A stretch of DNA of 64,000 bases. Source: Metellina segmentata (Eukaryota > Arthropoda > Arachnida > Araneae > Tetragnathidae). This document shows, piece after piece, positions 35,435 to 48,725 of this stretch (within the stretch, counting starts at the first letter, position 1; the number at the start of each line of letters is the position of its first letter). Made by a program: the position numbers and the translations under genes. The stretch spans positions 25,059,235-25,123,234 of the forward strand of contig OX375877.1 in NCBI GenBank assembly GCA_947359465.1. The letters run 5' to 3'. The notes beneath the pieces were generated by a model, which had not been told where the DNA came from, did not search any database, and saw only the letters and a list, made by a program, of their open reading frames with translations.

Positions 35435-35920
35435 GAAATAATAAAAGATAAAATTGTAAAACTGATTTGACTCTGAAGAAAAATTTGATCATCATTACTA
35501 AACTGTTTGAATACAATTTAATAAAAATCACTTTGAGTGCTTCAATAAAATCCTACGTCGTGCTTGAAAAGGATAAGTATTCTAGAAAATAATTGTTTTC
35601 AAATAAAATATGACATTCTAGATATGCAATTCGCGTAAGCAAACTCTATTTTTATATAAATTTTTTATCAAAAAGACTAGAAACGTCATTAATTTTACTA
35701 GAAAATATCTATAATAAATAAAATTTATTTGTAAAATCTCACGTTATAAGTTGTAATATTTTAATTTGTACTTTTTATGCCAATGTTTCTTATTGATTAT
35801 TACATAACAGGAAAAGAAGATAACCAAATGGAATTTTAATTTTTTTGTAAGGATAAACTATTCTTACACATTACGCTTCATCCACTTCCACATTCTGTAC
35901 GACTTCGCGAGATATATACT
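35435..35920. other. Intron of the giant-repeat gene, minus strand
   Basis: Begins (minus strand) with the acceptor side of the giant exon. AT-rich. A possible donor (GTAAGAATAG) lies near 35875 on the minus strand after a short frame reading MWKWMKRN, which is not a signal peptide. I could not identify the true upstream exon. Confidence 0.4.
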
Positions 35921-35955
35921 TATATAAATAAAGTCCCAATTATGAAATTCACTAA
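35921..35955 (+). promoter_or_regulatory. Core promoter: TATA box plus initiator
   Basis: TATATAAATA at 35921-35930 and an arthropod-style initiator TCACT with its A at 35951, 30 bp from the first T of the TATA box. That is the canonical spacing. It drives rightward and fits the signal-peptide exon that starts 48 bp downstream. Confidence 0.65.
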
Positions 35956-35998
35956 AACAGTTTCTTTAACAAGCGCTTAGTCCAAATTTCAATTCGTA

Positions 35999-36066
35999 AT
36001 GAAAATTATTTTTGGAATTTTTATCTTTTGCATTGTAATGCATTGTTATGAATCCTCTATTCGAAA
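35999..36066 (+). CDS. First exon of an unidentified secreted protein
   Basis: The first ATG after the predicted start site opens MKIIFGIFIFCIVMHC followed by YESSIRK. This is a typical signal peptide: one Lys, a hydrophobic core of about 12 residues, and a likely cut near Cys-Tyr-Glu. The frame stops at a strong donor (GTAAGG, 36067) after two bases of a codon. A possible next exon begins after TTCTACTTTTCAG at 36442 and would end within 20 codons, giving a peptide of about 40 residues. That second step is weak. The donor phase would also suit the giant exon, which lies on the opposite strand. Confidence 0.55.
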
Positions 36067-37364
36067 GTAAGGCATTGTTTTGATGGATACAACAAAACTA
36101 TACTTCAAAACAATGAGATTAGGCTTTACACTTTCAACAACCTTTTAAACATTGTTAGAAAATATTGCTGTAATACTATCGATAAATCGTTCATATACAA
36201 TCGGTACAAATTGTAAAGGGTTGTCGAGAGGCCCATAATAAATATTTATTTTTCAAAGAATGTGTGTTCACATATGCCATTTTTAGGTGATATATAATAT
36301 CGCTTCTGTGGCGTAAAGCACCCCTCTACCACTCTTTACAATTTAGCCATATATTTTCGAAACACCCCAAAGAACCTGATCATAATTGGTTTTTAATAGG
36401 TTTTTAATAATTAAATGAAAACAAAGGAATTCTACTTTTCAGCAACTTTTCTTCTAGTTTACTTAGTGATCTTCTGAAATCTAGATCTATTTGAATTTAG
36501 GAAACAGTTTTGATTCAGCCTAGCTATAAATGATTAATTGGAAGCAACATATTTATGAGAAAGAGTTTCTCTCCTCGCAACTGACTATTATTTTGTTATT
36601 GGGCATCTTTCGAATAATAAGGTTTTTAAAAGCTTAAATTGATTGATTTCTTTTCACATAAACAATTTACCTTTTAGAAATAAACACCACTCAAAGGAAT
36701 CCTTTTAATACAATTCTTGTTTTTCGTTTCAAGTAGATTAAGTTTCGGCACTTCCAATGCTGCAAGCATTGTTTTATTGGCGACGGAAAAAGAGAGATCT
36801 TTCATAGACTGCTCATAGTTAGAAAAAGCACATCCCAGAGGCATTCTCGTCATCTGACCGTGGTTAAAAATTATGCTGCGCTGTCGTCAGATTTTTTTCC
36901 CTTGGGGATTGATACCTTACCGTTGCCAATAGACCGTTTTGTTGCCCAAGTAAATTAATTACCACTACCCAGAAATATTCGTACAGTTGGCGAGATTTGA
37001 AAGGTTGACAATCAAGCCTAAAGAATTACAATGTTGCCAATAGGCTCTCAGAAATAGGCAGTCGACCTTGGATCACTTGAATTCTGAATACACGAGCAGG
37101 TGCGTTAGGGTAAGGCTGCCGTACGTAAAAGCACGAATGGCGATTGACATGGATTATTTCCGCCAGTTCACTCGTTATTGGTGTTACCATCGCTTTCTTG
37201 GCAAGCAATAAACAGAACCCGACTCCATGATAGGAAGTCAATTGTGAAAGGGATTTGTTTACATTACCATCAATCTAATTTAAACAAACTCGTTCAAAAG
37301 TACATGACTCGACTGTCTTCTCGTGGTAGTCGCACTATAATACATGTACTAGCCACTGTGTGGC
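36067..37364. other. Mostly unassigned; SINE fragment at 36845-36960
   Basis: The phrase GTCATCTGACCGTGGTTAAA, with GATTGATACCTTACC and CCAATAGACCG, marks a diverged SINE tail on the + strand (about 36845-36960). On the minus strand at 36716-36810 there is a short frame that ends just before a GTAAAT donor-like site, which I do not trust. Nothing else is supported. Confidence 0.4.
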
Positions 37365-37445
37365 AAGCCCGTGACAGTTCTTTTAAAGGGGTCAGGTGTG
37401 ACCACTGCCCACAAACCCCCGGTGATTGCTACGAATTCCAATTTT
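37365..37445. repeat. Hairpin-module repeat fragment
   Basis: CAAGCCCGTGACAGTTCTTT, GTGTGACCACTGCCC and CCCCCGGTGATTGCTACGAA match the module at 41464-41640 and relate to those at 18.0 and 53.9 kb. Confidence 0.6.
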
Positions 37446-37831
37446 ATGGAATGGACGAATGTTAAATCCAGGACGACAACGCTCCATTACATGTTGCAGC
37501 CTCTGTCAAGCAGTGGTATCAAGATATGGATGTAAAAGGTCTTTCCTGGTCTGCTCCCGACCTAAACACCATAGAACATTTGAGGGACGAGTTAGAGCGA
37601 CGCTTACGGACCAGGGAATCAAGTCCGAAATCTACATCTGAGCTGGCGACATTCTTGCAACAGGAATGGACACAAATACCCACAGCTGTGTATCAAAACC
37701 TTGTTGAAAGTATACACAGAACGGTTACTAGTGTAATTGCAGCACGTGGGGGACCATCCCTCTATTAAAGCATGTATTCTTTCCCTTATACCGTCACATC
37801 TTTTACTACGGTCCATTTTTGTAGGGTAGTG
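37446..37831 (+). pseudogene. Tc1-like transposase, C-terminal fragment
   Basis: Contains the remnant of the second catalytic Asp region (frame-broken, about 37470), SWSAPDLNTIEHLRDELERR and the typical end ATFLQQEWTQIPTAVYQNLV, VESIHRTVTSVIAARGG. The N-terminal part is missing. The element is cut by hAT-A at 37832 and would resume at 39955. Confidence 0.75.
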
Positions 37832-38012
37832 CTGGGCTCGAAATACCCGGGTGCACAGGTGCACTGTGCACATAATAGTAAAATTGTGCACCTAATTTTT
37901 TCCCTCCGGGTGCACGCAGTGCACCTAACGTTAAAAAAAACGGAGGAGAACGTGTTTTATGTTATTTTGATGTTTGAACAAATATTAGTATCGACCTCTC
38001 TCGCTCTAAAGC

Positions 38013-39345
38013 ACTGTTTCCCAACCTTTTTTGTGCCATGCCCCACCTAAGCCTTTCTAAAATTCTTATGCCCCCCCCCCTATGTAACATATACATAATT
38101 TTTAATATTAAAAAATTGAATTGTTCACTTAAGAAACTTAAATGATAGGTTTTAGAAAGAAATCAAATTCTTATGCCCACCTAAGCCACCCTAAAAAAAA
38201 AAAAAACATATTTTTTCTATTTGACAAATTTTTCAGGAAAATTATGCTTTTAAAATGAAAATAAATACAAATCAAATCAAATACTTACCAATTATATCTA
38301 TACAATGTATACAGGGTGGTCCCGAATTCATGGTACAAACTTTAATGGTAGGTACAGGACATTGTAACAATGATTTATTGTATAGGAATGTATAGTCGCA
38401 AGTGACGCGGTGAGGCGTAAACAGGGGAAATAAAAGGAAAGAGAAATGGAGTGATCGGTTGGTATCATTGCCGGTAGAGGGCAGTAGATGTCTAGCCGCT
38501 GTTGAACATGATGCATCGCAGTAGGGAAAAGCGCCATTCACAATTGTGCTGCCGTAGACGATGGGTGACTTTACGTATGCAGAAAAAGCAGACATGCATT
38601 ACATGTACGGCCGTGCAAATGGTAACGGCAGAGCTGCGTTACGAATGTATCGCGCGGAGTATCCCAATCGCTCCACCGACGCTGTCAAGCATGTATCGAT
38701 ACTGGTGGACGCAATTTTGAACAATTACTGTAAACATGACACTTGTCAACAACGCTTTCAATAAAATCTTTGTTTTTCCTTTCGGCCGTTATTTCCCCTG
38801 TTTTCGCCTCACCGCGTCACTTGCGACTATACATTCCTATACAATAAATCATTGTTACAATGTCCTGTACCTACCATTAAAGTTTGTACCATGAATTCGG
38901 GACCACCCTGTATATTTTTTAAATCAACGAGACTTTTATAACAGTTTTTACGGACGCCGATTTCAAATTAACACCAACTGAATGCTGCGAAACACTATAG
39001 AAGTTGCAACGTGCCATTCAGATGCGAACAACTGCATTGGTTAGCGAGATTTTAAAGCGTCCGGGGGTCCACGCGGAGTCTGTCGTCTGCCGCAGGGAGG
39101 TTAAATGGACGACGCCAAAAACCCAGTTGATATTTTGGTCTCGTCAAACGAATTTATAATATTTATTGGCCGCAATTATTTAAGAATTTGCTTTTTTCTT
39201 TCAATTTTGGCATCGAAATCTAGCATTGCATTTAAATGGCCCGGAGCAAAAGGGTTAAACTCGTGTCGAGTCCATTTTCGAATTGCCCCCTTTTACAATC
39301 CAATTGCCCCCTTGTGGGGCGTGGGCCCCACGTTGGGAAACATTG
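38013..39345. mobile_element. hAT-B element nested in hAT-A
   Basis: Ends CACTGTTTCCCAAC and, inverse, CAATGTTTCCCAAC. It is flanked by a perfect 8-bp duplication CTCTAAAG (38005-38012 and 39346-39353). The hAT-A copy near 63890-63910 has a single CTCTAAAG at the same place, which is the empty site. Non-coding apart from the mariner derivative inside. Confidence 0.9.
38312..38910 (+). mobile_element. Deletion derivative of the mariner-like element
   Basis: The TIRs are the same as at 18882-20385, with TA on both sides. It keeps the first about 35 codons of the transposase (MGDFTYAEKADMHYMYGRAN onward) and joins them, at an ATCG microhomology, to the last about 100 bp of the gene in a different frame. 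It encodes no functional enzyme but keeps both ends, so it could be mobilised by the intact copy. Confidence 0.92.
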
Positions 39346-39962
39346 CTCTAAAGGAACGTAATTAAAATTCCTAAATACACACTATGCAAAACAAAGTCAC
39401 TGGACCGTAACGGGTTTATACAGGAGGAAGATTTACTTGTGCCACTGCCACCAGAACTTTCCGATGATCGAAACTTTTTCCAGATAGCTCTGTTGAAGTG
39501 ACTGTCGCGACAGCCGCAGAAGGGAGAATCTATATCACTTGACCACCCGCGAACGACAGGCATCCCACAGTTTCGTAAACACCTCGTGTTTCAATAAAGT
39601 GTATAGCCGTAGGAATTCCTGAGAATTGTCTAGCCTCTGCATATCGTAAACAAATATTTTTATTATTTATCTTTAAATTCAGATTTTATCTACTTAAAAT
39701 ATAGTGTACTTGTTTATTTTCTGTGTTTTTTGCCCATCAATGTCTGATGACTGAATATTTGTAAGTAATAATTTCACAGATAAATAAAATTGTTTAAATA
39801 TTTTATTTACTATCTACTACTAACCTATCTAAACATACCCAACTAATAAAGTAGTTTACATTACGTTTTTTTTAAATATGCACCTAAAACTTAATCTGAG
39901 CACCTAATTTAAAACTTAGGTGCACCTGTATTAAAAAATTTATTTCGAGACCTGGGGTAGTG

Positions 39963-41460
39963 TATATTTTCGAAACTTCATATCAAGGGTATGTTTTAGA
40001 TGCAGACTCGTTATTTTCGAATTCTCACCCAAAATTTAATAATAAACTCTAGAATGGCAATAAGTAATTTCTAGATCCATACTCTCTTATCTCAATAGGC
40101 CTTATAGCTAGTTATCGTTAAAAGTATACCTAAATATAACCTCAGTACTGTGATATTTTACTTTCTTATCTTTTTTTATACAAACATTAATGCTCGAGAA
40201 CCTTAATGCATATGCATTAGAGACTAAAAGTAAAACTTCTTAGAACCAGTAATCATTGGTTAGTTAGGAGAAACAGAAGGTCATTCACTAAAGATACTTC
40301 AAATTGAGAGCTTCAAATCAATAGGAGTTCCGTATTTGAATGAATCCCGGAAGTTTTCGATTAAAATGCAAATGACTGACTTTTTCACAGACTTTTTCTA
40401 GAGAACTAAAAACTATTTCCATTTAAAATGGACAGATTCTTTCTCACTATTCAAATTCTAGGTAGGGGCTAACCATCAATAGAACATTCCAAGAAAAGAA
40501 GATTCCAAACAAGGAAGTAAACACGGTAATAATAGAATGCACAATAAGATCAATCTTAATTTAATGGTATAATGCATCTCCGAAAGTACTCTTATTTTTC
40601 TTTTAGATGAATGCTCCTCAGATGTTGTTGCTCACTATTGGTGTCAAACTTAATTTAACATATTGATTTAAATACATTAAAAGCTTTATTTTCCCTTTGA
40701 AAGCAAGTAAAAAACGGAGAGCAGAATGAACGAAACGGGACCTTAAATTCTTTGCCCGGTCTTTTTTATATTTCTTGTCATCAGTAAGAATACCTTTTTA
40801 TAATGTAAATTAGATTAATTAATAAAAAAAAGTTAATTTATTTTAAGTTTAGAATTTGAATTATTTAAACTACTTTGGTGATTTGAAACTTTCAAAGTTG
40901 ACAGCGAAAATATAGTTTAATAGGCGACCATCTTGAAAAGGTTTCAAAAATTATTAATTGTTATGGTTCTGGTAGTTATTGAATACAAACTGAAGATTTA
41001 TTGATTGTTTATTACTGCAACTGAAGATTTTAAATTTAGGATAACAATTAGGTTTAACATTCTTTGGTTTCTTTTGTGTGTCTGTTACTCAAAGAGTGGC
41101 TGGAGCAATGGTGACTAAGTCTTAGTTTTGAAGAAAATGTTCAAAAATAGCGTACAAAGCTTAATCTTTGAAACAAGCTCAGGAATGTAGAACATGTGCA
41201 TGGATTCAACAATAAAAAAAAATTATACTGTCACTAATTATACTGTTAATTACATACGATAACTATATGTAAATAACTATAAATAACTAACTAATGGGAA
41301 ATAACTATAAATAACTAACTAATGGGAAATAACTAAAACTAACTGTGCAATAACTATAAATGACTAAATGGAAATAACTATAAGTAACGAACTGGAAATA
41401 AATGTTATTAAAGTATAAATAACACCTCTGACTGCTCTAGAGGTTTCAATAATTTTATTT
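39963..41460. other. Amt intron, nothing firm
   Basis: The first part should be the remainder of the interrupted Tc1 fragment, but I could not recognise its end. The rest is AT-rich. Short repeats of AATAACTATAAATAACTAAC occur at 41270-41400. Confidence 0.4.
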
Positions 41461-41463
41461 GTT

Positions 41464-41640
41464 ACTATCCACTGCGTTGCCCGTGATAGTTCTATTCGTG
41501 TGGTCAGATGTGACCACTGCTCGCTGACGCTCGCCATCCCCTGGTGATTGCTACGTATTCCCATTTGGTTTGCTTCGCAAACGAACTCCGAGCTCCACGA
41601 TGGCCTCGAGGTGGCTGTTATCAACAACGCAAATCAAAAC
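41464..41640. repeat. Hairpin-module repeat
   Basis: Contains GCGTTGCCCGTGATAGTTCT, GGTCAGATGTGACCACTGCT, CGCTGACGCTCGCCATCCCC, TGATTGCTACGTATTCCC and TTTGGTTTGCTTCGCAAACG. It belongs to the same family as 18.0, 37.4 and 53.9 kb. Confidence 0.65.
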
Positions 41641-41894
41641 ACGCTAGAATCGGAAAACTTGGCAATTCGGAGGAAAAACGCTTGTGACGTCAGCTCGCTT
41701 CGTCTTTCTGACGTCACATTTCGGATGGAAGAAAGAAAGGTGAAAAAAATAACAAATTCATTTTAAAATGTTCTAGATAAAATTTTAAAATTCGGACGCG
41801 ATACAAATGAACAAAAGTTTGATAAAGTATTGATTTTGATGAGGAGATAATGACCTGTTTATAGTTTGCAAAATCAGCAAATATGAAGGCGGTT

Positions 41895-41897
<3 letters not shown>

Positions 41898-41948
<51 letters not shown>
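41898..41948. repeat. (TA)n microsatellite
   Basis: Uninterrupted TA dinucleotides. Confidence 0.95.
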
Positions 41949-41949
<1 letters not shown>

Positions 41950-42298
41950 TTTCGTTTTGTCATTAAAACACTATTATATTTTTTAAAATCTTCGCTAAAG
42001 AGGTTTTAAGAATCTTTTCTTCCTTTTACTCACCATTTCTGTGCTTAACTTGCCTACTAGGAGTTAAATTTATATGCTTTAAAAAAAATCACGACACAAA
42101 TTCACGCGCTAACAGGCAGAAACGCATTTGAAAACAGAATTAGCTATGCTACGCACTGGTAGCCGACGAAAATTATGAGAAATAAAAACATCCGGCGACG
42201 ACAAGACGCTGGCGAACTAAAACTGAAAGTGGAGGGAGAGGGGGAAGGTGTGGGAAAAGGAAATGAGGGAAACAAACTTTTGAACTTTAACGATACGG

Positions 42299-42420
42299 AA
42301 GCCGTTAATGTGCACATTATCTAGGTTAAATGCGGAAAACTCTTGACTGCGCACGTTAACGGAGAAATCAGTTAATATGCAGATCAGCTACGTAATAATG
42401 TGCACATTAACGGTTTTCGA
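42299..42420. repeat. Foldback element of about 120 bp
   Basis: AAGCCGTTAATGTGCACATT with AT at the left, and the inverse ATAATGTGCACATTAACGG with TTTTC at the right. Non-coding. Confidence 0.7.
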
Positions 42421-42479
42421 GCTCTAGCGGTAACACACACACGCAGTATACCTACAAAATATACAGTATATGTATATTT

Positions 42480-44401
<1,922 letters not shown>

Positions 44402-44725
44402 GTAATGGTAATTTTAGTTAACGTCGTACTAGAGCAACACAACGGGCTATTGCCGACGGTCCGGGATCAGTCCCTTAAGGGAAAGAAGTGAGGACATCAC
44501 CTCGTAATTTTGAACCATGGTCAGAATTACGAAGCAACACCTGAGCTTTCACCCTACTCTCCAAACTTCCACACCAACCCAACGTGAGGACTTTTGGCCA
44601 CGAAAGATTTAAGGCAAACCAGCTGCCTCTACACCATACGCTTACAAAGATCCATGCCCGGACCCGGATTCGAACCAGGAACCTTCCGATCTAACACCTT
44701 AACCACTATACCGGTTAGTCGGGTC
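44402..44725 (-). mobile_element. tRNA-derived SINE, near full length
   Basis: On the minus strand, from the right: GACTAACCGGTATAGTGGTT (A box), then a B box GGTTCGAATCC, then a body with CTTTCGTGGCCAAAAGTCCT and a tail ending TTAGTTAACGTCGTA inverse, with ACCATTACCATT-like repeats. It is oriented opposite to the copies at 45.0-45.6 kb. Confidence 0.85.
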
Positions 44726-45029
44726 TTACACCAAGAAATAGCACTGATACAGCCCAAGTTAATCAATCTGCTGTCATCACCATATTTCTCTCTCACCATA
44801 TATTATATATGTTTGCTTTCCATTACTTTAAAAGTATAGAATTTAGATCACCTACAACTATAATCCAGTTATGGAATTATCGAAGATAACAGATGTAGTC
44901 CTCATAGCAAAATTTTGCTATATAGCCCTTTGATTCATTTTAAATATGACTATAGCTTTTTTCTATAGATACTCAACCATGAAGGTCGATTTTTCTTACA
45001 ACTTTAGAGGGTCGTGATTGTCGAAGACC

Positions 45030-45285
45030 GTCTAGTACGTGAGGGTTGGTGTACGTTAAATCTGTCGTGACCTCAAATGTACTCATGTTGGAGTGGCATG
45101 GAAAATTGGAGAGTGGGGTGCCAGCTAAGGTATATGGCCTCATCATCAGTCCGTGGTTCAAAATTATCAGGTGGCGAAAAAAAATTATCAAAATTATCTA
45201 GATCTATCCCTTCGGAATTGATCCTGGATCATCGCAGTAGCTCGCTGTATTGCTCCTAGGTGACGCTAATTCAACTGCTTACCTA
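45030..45285 (+). mobile_element. Diverged tRNA-derived SINE, head missing
   Basis: Carries GTGAGGGTTGGTGTACGTTA, AAATCTGTCGTGACCTC, GGAGAGTGGGGTGCCAGCTA, GTCCGTGGTTCAAAATTATC and ATTGATCCTGGATC. These are diverged equivalents of the body of the next copy. Confidence 0.65.
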
Positions 45286-45290
45286 ACTTC

Positions 45291-45622
45291 CAGCCGACCA
45301 ACCGGTATAGTGGTTAAGGTGTTAACCTCTAGATCGGAAGGTTCCTGGTTCGAATCCGGGTCCGGGCATGGATGTTTGTAAGAGTATGGTGTAGAGGCGG
45401 CTGGTGCACTTTAAATCTGTCGTGGCCGAAAGTCCTCACGTTGGGTTGGTGTGGAAGTTTGGAGAGTGGAGTGCCAGCTCAGGTGTTGCTTCGTCATCTA
45501 ACCGTGGTTCAAAATTACGAGGTGTTGTCCTCGGATCTTTCCCTTAAGGAACTAATCCCGGACCGTCGTCAATAGCCCGCTGTGTTGCTCGTGTACGACG
45601 TTAACTAAAATAACCATTAACC
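45291..45622 (+). mobile_element. tRNA-derived SINE, full length
   Basis: Head: GCCGACCAACCGGTATAGTG, with an A box (TATAGTGGTTAAGG, from 45306) and B box GGTTCGAATCC (45347-45357) spaced as in a tRNA, so an internal Pol III promoter is intact. The body runs through GGTGTTGCTTCGTCATCTAA to CCCGGACCGTCGTCAATAGC and the tail GTACGACGTTAACTAAAATA. It is the reference copy for the fragments elsewhere in the window. It is not a tRNA gene: the acceptor-stem partner is absent. Confidence 0.88.
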
Positions 45623-46880
45623 AACTTAACTTCCATTATTGGAATTTGTATCTGCGATGTGCTGAAATAGTACTCCAGAAAAATGAAGTAACATCAGGTT
45701 CAGAATGCACATGGAAAACACGTAGTCATAGAAACACTAGCACCAACTTCACAGAAAATACCCCTCATAAATGAAAAAAAGTGAACTTTTTATGCGATAA
45801 AATTTAAGAGGGGATGAATAACTGATTCAGAATGTAGCATTGAAATTGAAAATGAAGGAAACGGACATATATTTTAAATTTAATAATAGAATAATGGGTT
45901 AGTTTTACGAAGCACTGTTTTCATCTACCCCCTTGACAGGATGTTGCAACTAGCTTTTCTCATCTAGAAATTCCTTTATTACTTTCGAGTCTAGACCTAG
46001 GTGATAGGAGTTATTACTGTCATCCCAAAGCAGGAGATATCACTTAGAGCGTCTGGTGATAGAGATAAACGAGCACCTAGATCCTAAGATCTTCGCCAAC
46101 CCCATAAATTTGAACATTCCAATAGGCTTCTTAAAATCTCATCTTACTCTTATAATGAGACGGTTTAACGATAAATGGTACTTTCGGCTACAAACGAGGT
46201 TGAGAGTTTAAAATTATTTAAAATGATAATACGCAATCAAAAACGTTAACTTTAAATTAACTTTCAAGAATGAAATTAAGTTAAACTCTCGAGGCATCTT
46301 TAGAGGGACTAGGAGCTCAAATCTGGGCAAAACTTTCTTGATTGCTTATACCTGTGGATGGCAAAGTGTCGTTACTCACTTTTAACGTTTTATTTCAATC
46401 CTTTTTTAATGAATATAACATCTATATTTACATAAATGGATATCATACCTCTAGTTGAAATAAAGTTACACAAAAATATATAAATAATTCAGTATTATAA
46501 GACTGGGCATTGCTATTGAGGTTATTGAGGGAAGTTTCTCAATAGGTGAAACCAACATATCAACTAGTAATCATGTGACTTATATGAATTTACTTGGTTG
46601 ATCGATTTGGCATTTTAGCGTCTCGTTTGACGATATAACACAGGGTACATTGCGCACATCTGTAGAGGGGAGGAAACAATGCTGAAATCGCCAAATGTGT
46701 TCCTGTTGCTGTGTCACACGGACGAATCAAACGATGAATTAATGGATGATTGTCTTTTCCCATCTCGTGGACCAATCAGATGATAAATTGATAAATATTC
46801 GTTTCCTAGCGGCAGATAAAAGTAGTATAAGGGTCACATTACTATTTGTTTTGGTCACATGATTCTGGCACATAAAAAGG
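45623..46880. other. Amt intron; dispersed repeat at about 46550-46770
   Basis: No gene supported. About 46550-46770 is the inverse counterpart of about 4895-5135 (CTTGGTTGATCGATTTGGCA, GCGTCTCGTTTGACGATATA, ACACAGGGTACATTGCGCAC). Confidence 0.45.
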
Positions 46881-46997
46881 TTACATTACTTCCTGTTTGA
46901 AGTAGCAGCAGTTTACCCACAGGGTACTGCTTCACAAACAGTCGTCAATTCCCTGTGGGTAAGTTAGTGTAACTTCAAACAGGAACCTTGTAGTATC
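46881..46997. mobile_element. Short foldback MITE, about 115 bp
   Basis: Left: TTCCTGTTTGAAGT and TTACCCACAGGG. Right: CCCTGTGGGTAA and ACTTCAAACAGGAA. The two arms pair over about 40 bp with small bulges. Confidence 0.7.
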
Positions 46998-47370
46998 GAA
47001 AGCGGAATAGATCAGTGATCTCTCGCGTGAAGGCTGTTGAGGGGACGGAGCCCTTTACGATTCTGGCTTCCTATTCTAAGTGACTCATGGAAAAAGTGTA
47101 TAGTTCACAATGCATTCGCCAGAGGGATAAGAACTAAAAGAAAGATTATTGGACAGGGAAATCTAGCAAGAAATTTCTTTGGTAGAGTTCGGGAGCTAAG
47201 CGAGAGGTCAGCCATACTGGGAGGTCCGGAGGTCAAATGTGAAAGGGGATAGCAAGATGTATGACCTATTGGACAAAAGAGACGAAAGACTGAGAGGGAA
47301 GTGGGGTGTTCGGGGACTGGTTTCTGGGGGGAATCGTATTAGGGAGTTATTTTTAGGTATCGTTTCATAT
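46998..47370. other. GC-richer stretch, unidentified
   Basis: Purine-rich on the + strand, with a short frame (47037-47252) containing NAFARGIRTKRKIIGQGN. I do not recognise it and regard it as a possible retroelement fragment. Confidence 0.25.
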
Positions 47371-47830
47371 ATATAATATAATAAAGTATATGGGTAGGTA
47401 TGTATGCTTGTGTATATTCACTATACAAATCCACACCGTTTGACCAATCCACACCAAATTTGGTATACTTATACTTTTGAACACTGCGGTTAAACATGGA
47501 CTATTTATTTCCTGTCCGGACCAATCTGTGCCCATGAAAATTGGCACACAGGTAGTCCTGAAAACGCCCCTCGAAGCCCCAATTTTAAAATCTAAAGTTT
47601 CTTTTTCTGCACTAAATAGACACGGATAAGGAAACACGTTCTACAGGGTTCGTGTCTGAGTTAACACAAGGAAATATCGTGGTCCTAATTTTAGCTGTCG
47701 CGGTACTATGTTTTGCTGTCGCGGTAGTAAACACGTTCTAAGTTTGCGTATTTGAGTTGACACGGGGAAATGTCGAAGTCATATTTTAGCTGTCACGGTC
47801 CTATTGGAAACCCGAGCGACACCGGTAATT
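47371..47830 (-). repeat. Dispersed repeat R2, copy 2
   Basis: Inverse of 20746-21115, with the same order of landmarks (TGACCAATCCACACCAAATT, TGTGTGCCAATTTTC equivalent, AACACGTTCTACAGGG, GAGTTGACACGGGGAAATGT). It is longer at the 5' side than copy 1. Confidence 0.65.
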
Positions 47831-48725
47831 AAGCCAGTTATAAATAAAAATATATATTTATCAAAACAATATGATGAATTCGATTATCAACAAATTCTTT
47901 CTGAGAATCCCTGTTATTAGAAAAAGTGGACCCGTAGCTTATCATCGACATGTTATAAATCGCTTGGACCTCCGTTTCTGTATAAAATTGACGCGAGCGG
48001 CAGAGCGTATGTTAATCTCACCCTAGAGAAGAAGTCTTGAGAAATCTGAATAATTCATGCACGTTAATTGCACACATACCCGGAAGAGATCAAGGGCTAA
48101 AGCCTGATCCCATTAAGAACCCAAACGTGCAAAGGACACGCAATTTCTATCTAAAGGCAGGATAATGCACACGATTGCGAAGATAAATCATTGTTTTTGC
48201 ATCGGCGCTGGATAATGAACAATGAAGCTTTCTATCAACGGCAGCTTTGATGTGGCTTTTAAATAAGAAATTCGCTCTTTTTTCGTTGTTCGTACATTTT
48301 CTCGTACTTTTTGTGGGAGTTTTTCGGGAAGTTTGTGTTTAGAATAAGGGAATCTAATTATTTTGTTTTTCTGTTTGTAAAAAAGAGAGAAGAGTGAAAG
48401 AAGTTCTTCAACTATGATTAGAATCGGACAATCCCACAATCTTTATGAGACCCGATTGGATAATTTATTACGGTCAGAATTGTTACAGGGTCGCAGTACG
48501 CAGGTTCTAAGAGTAGGGGAATAGTGAACGGAGGGATGCGATCAGTCAACCAATTCAGATCCCTTAAACGGACATCCCGTCTATTTTATGTCGTCTATGT
48601 GATGATCAGTGCCCTCTAGTACATCCTAATGGCTCTTGAGGACACATATGACTTTTTGCAATCTGCTTTCCCTTAAAGTTTGCACAATTTGTTTAGTGAC
48701 ACCTAGTAGATATATGCTTCTCATA
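47831..48725. other. Amt intron, nothing recognised
   Basis: No supported feature. Short open frames are unremarkable. Confidence 0.45.

Larger units (their letters stand above)
37832..39954. mobile_element. hAT-A element (GCTCGAAAT termini)
   Basis: Ends CTGGGCTCGAAAT and, inverse, CAGGTCTCGAAAT. It is flanked by a perfect 8-bp duplication GGGTAGTG (37824-37831 and 39955-39962). Subterminal clusters of GGTGCACxT occur on both sides. The interior is itself interrupted by hAT-B. A second copy, inverse relative to this one, runs off the right end of the window from 63510. Confidence 0.9.

Noticed and set aside
36716..36810. Minus-strand ATG frame before a donor-like site as first exon of the giant gene
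   Set aside because: It hits a stop before the donor and has no signal-peptide character.
45306..45357. A possible tRNA gene (A and B boxes)
   Set aside because: No acceptor-stem pairing at the other side and the sequence continues into the SINE body; several copies share that body.
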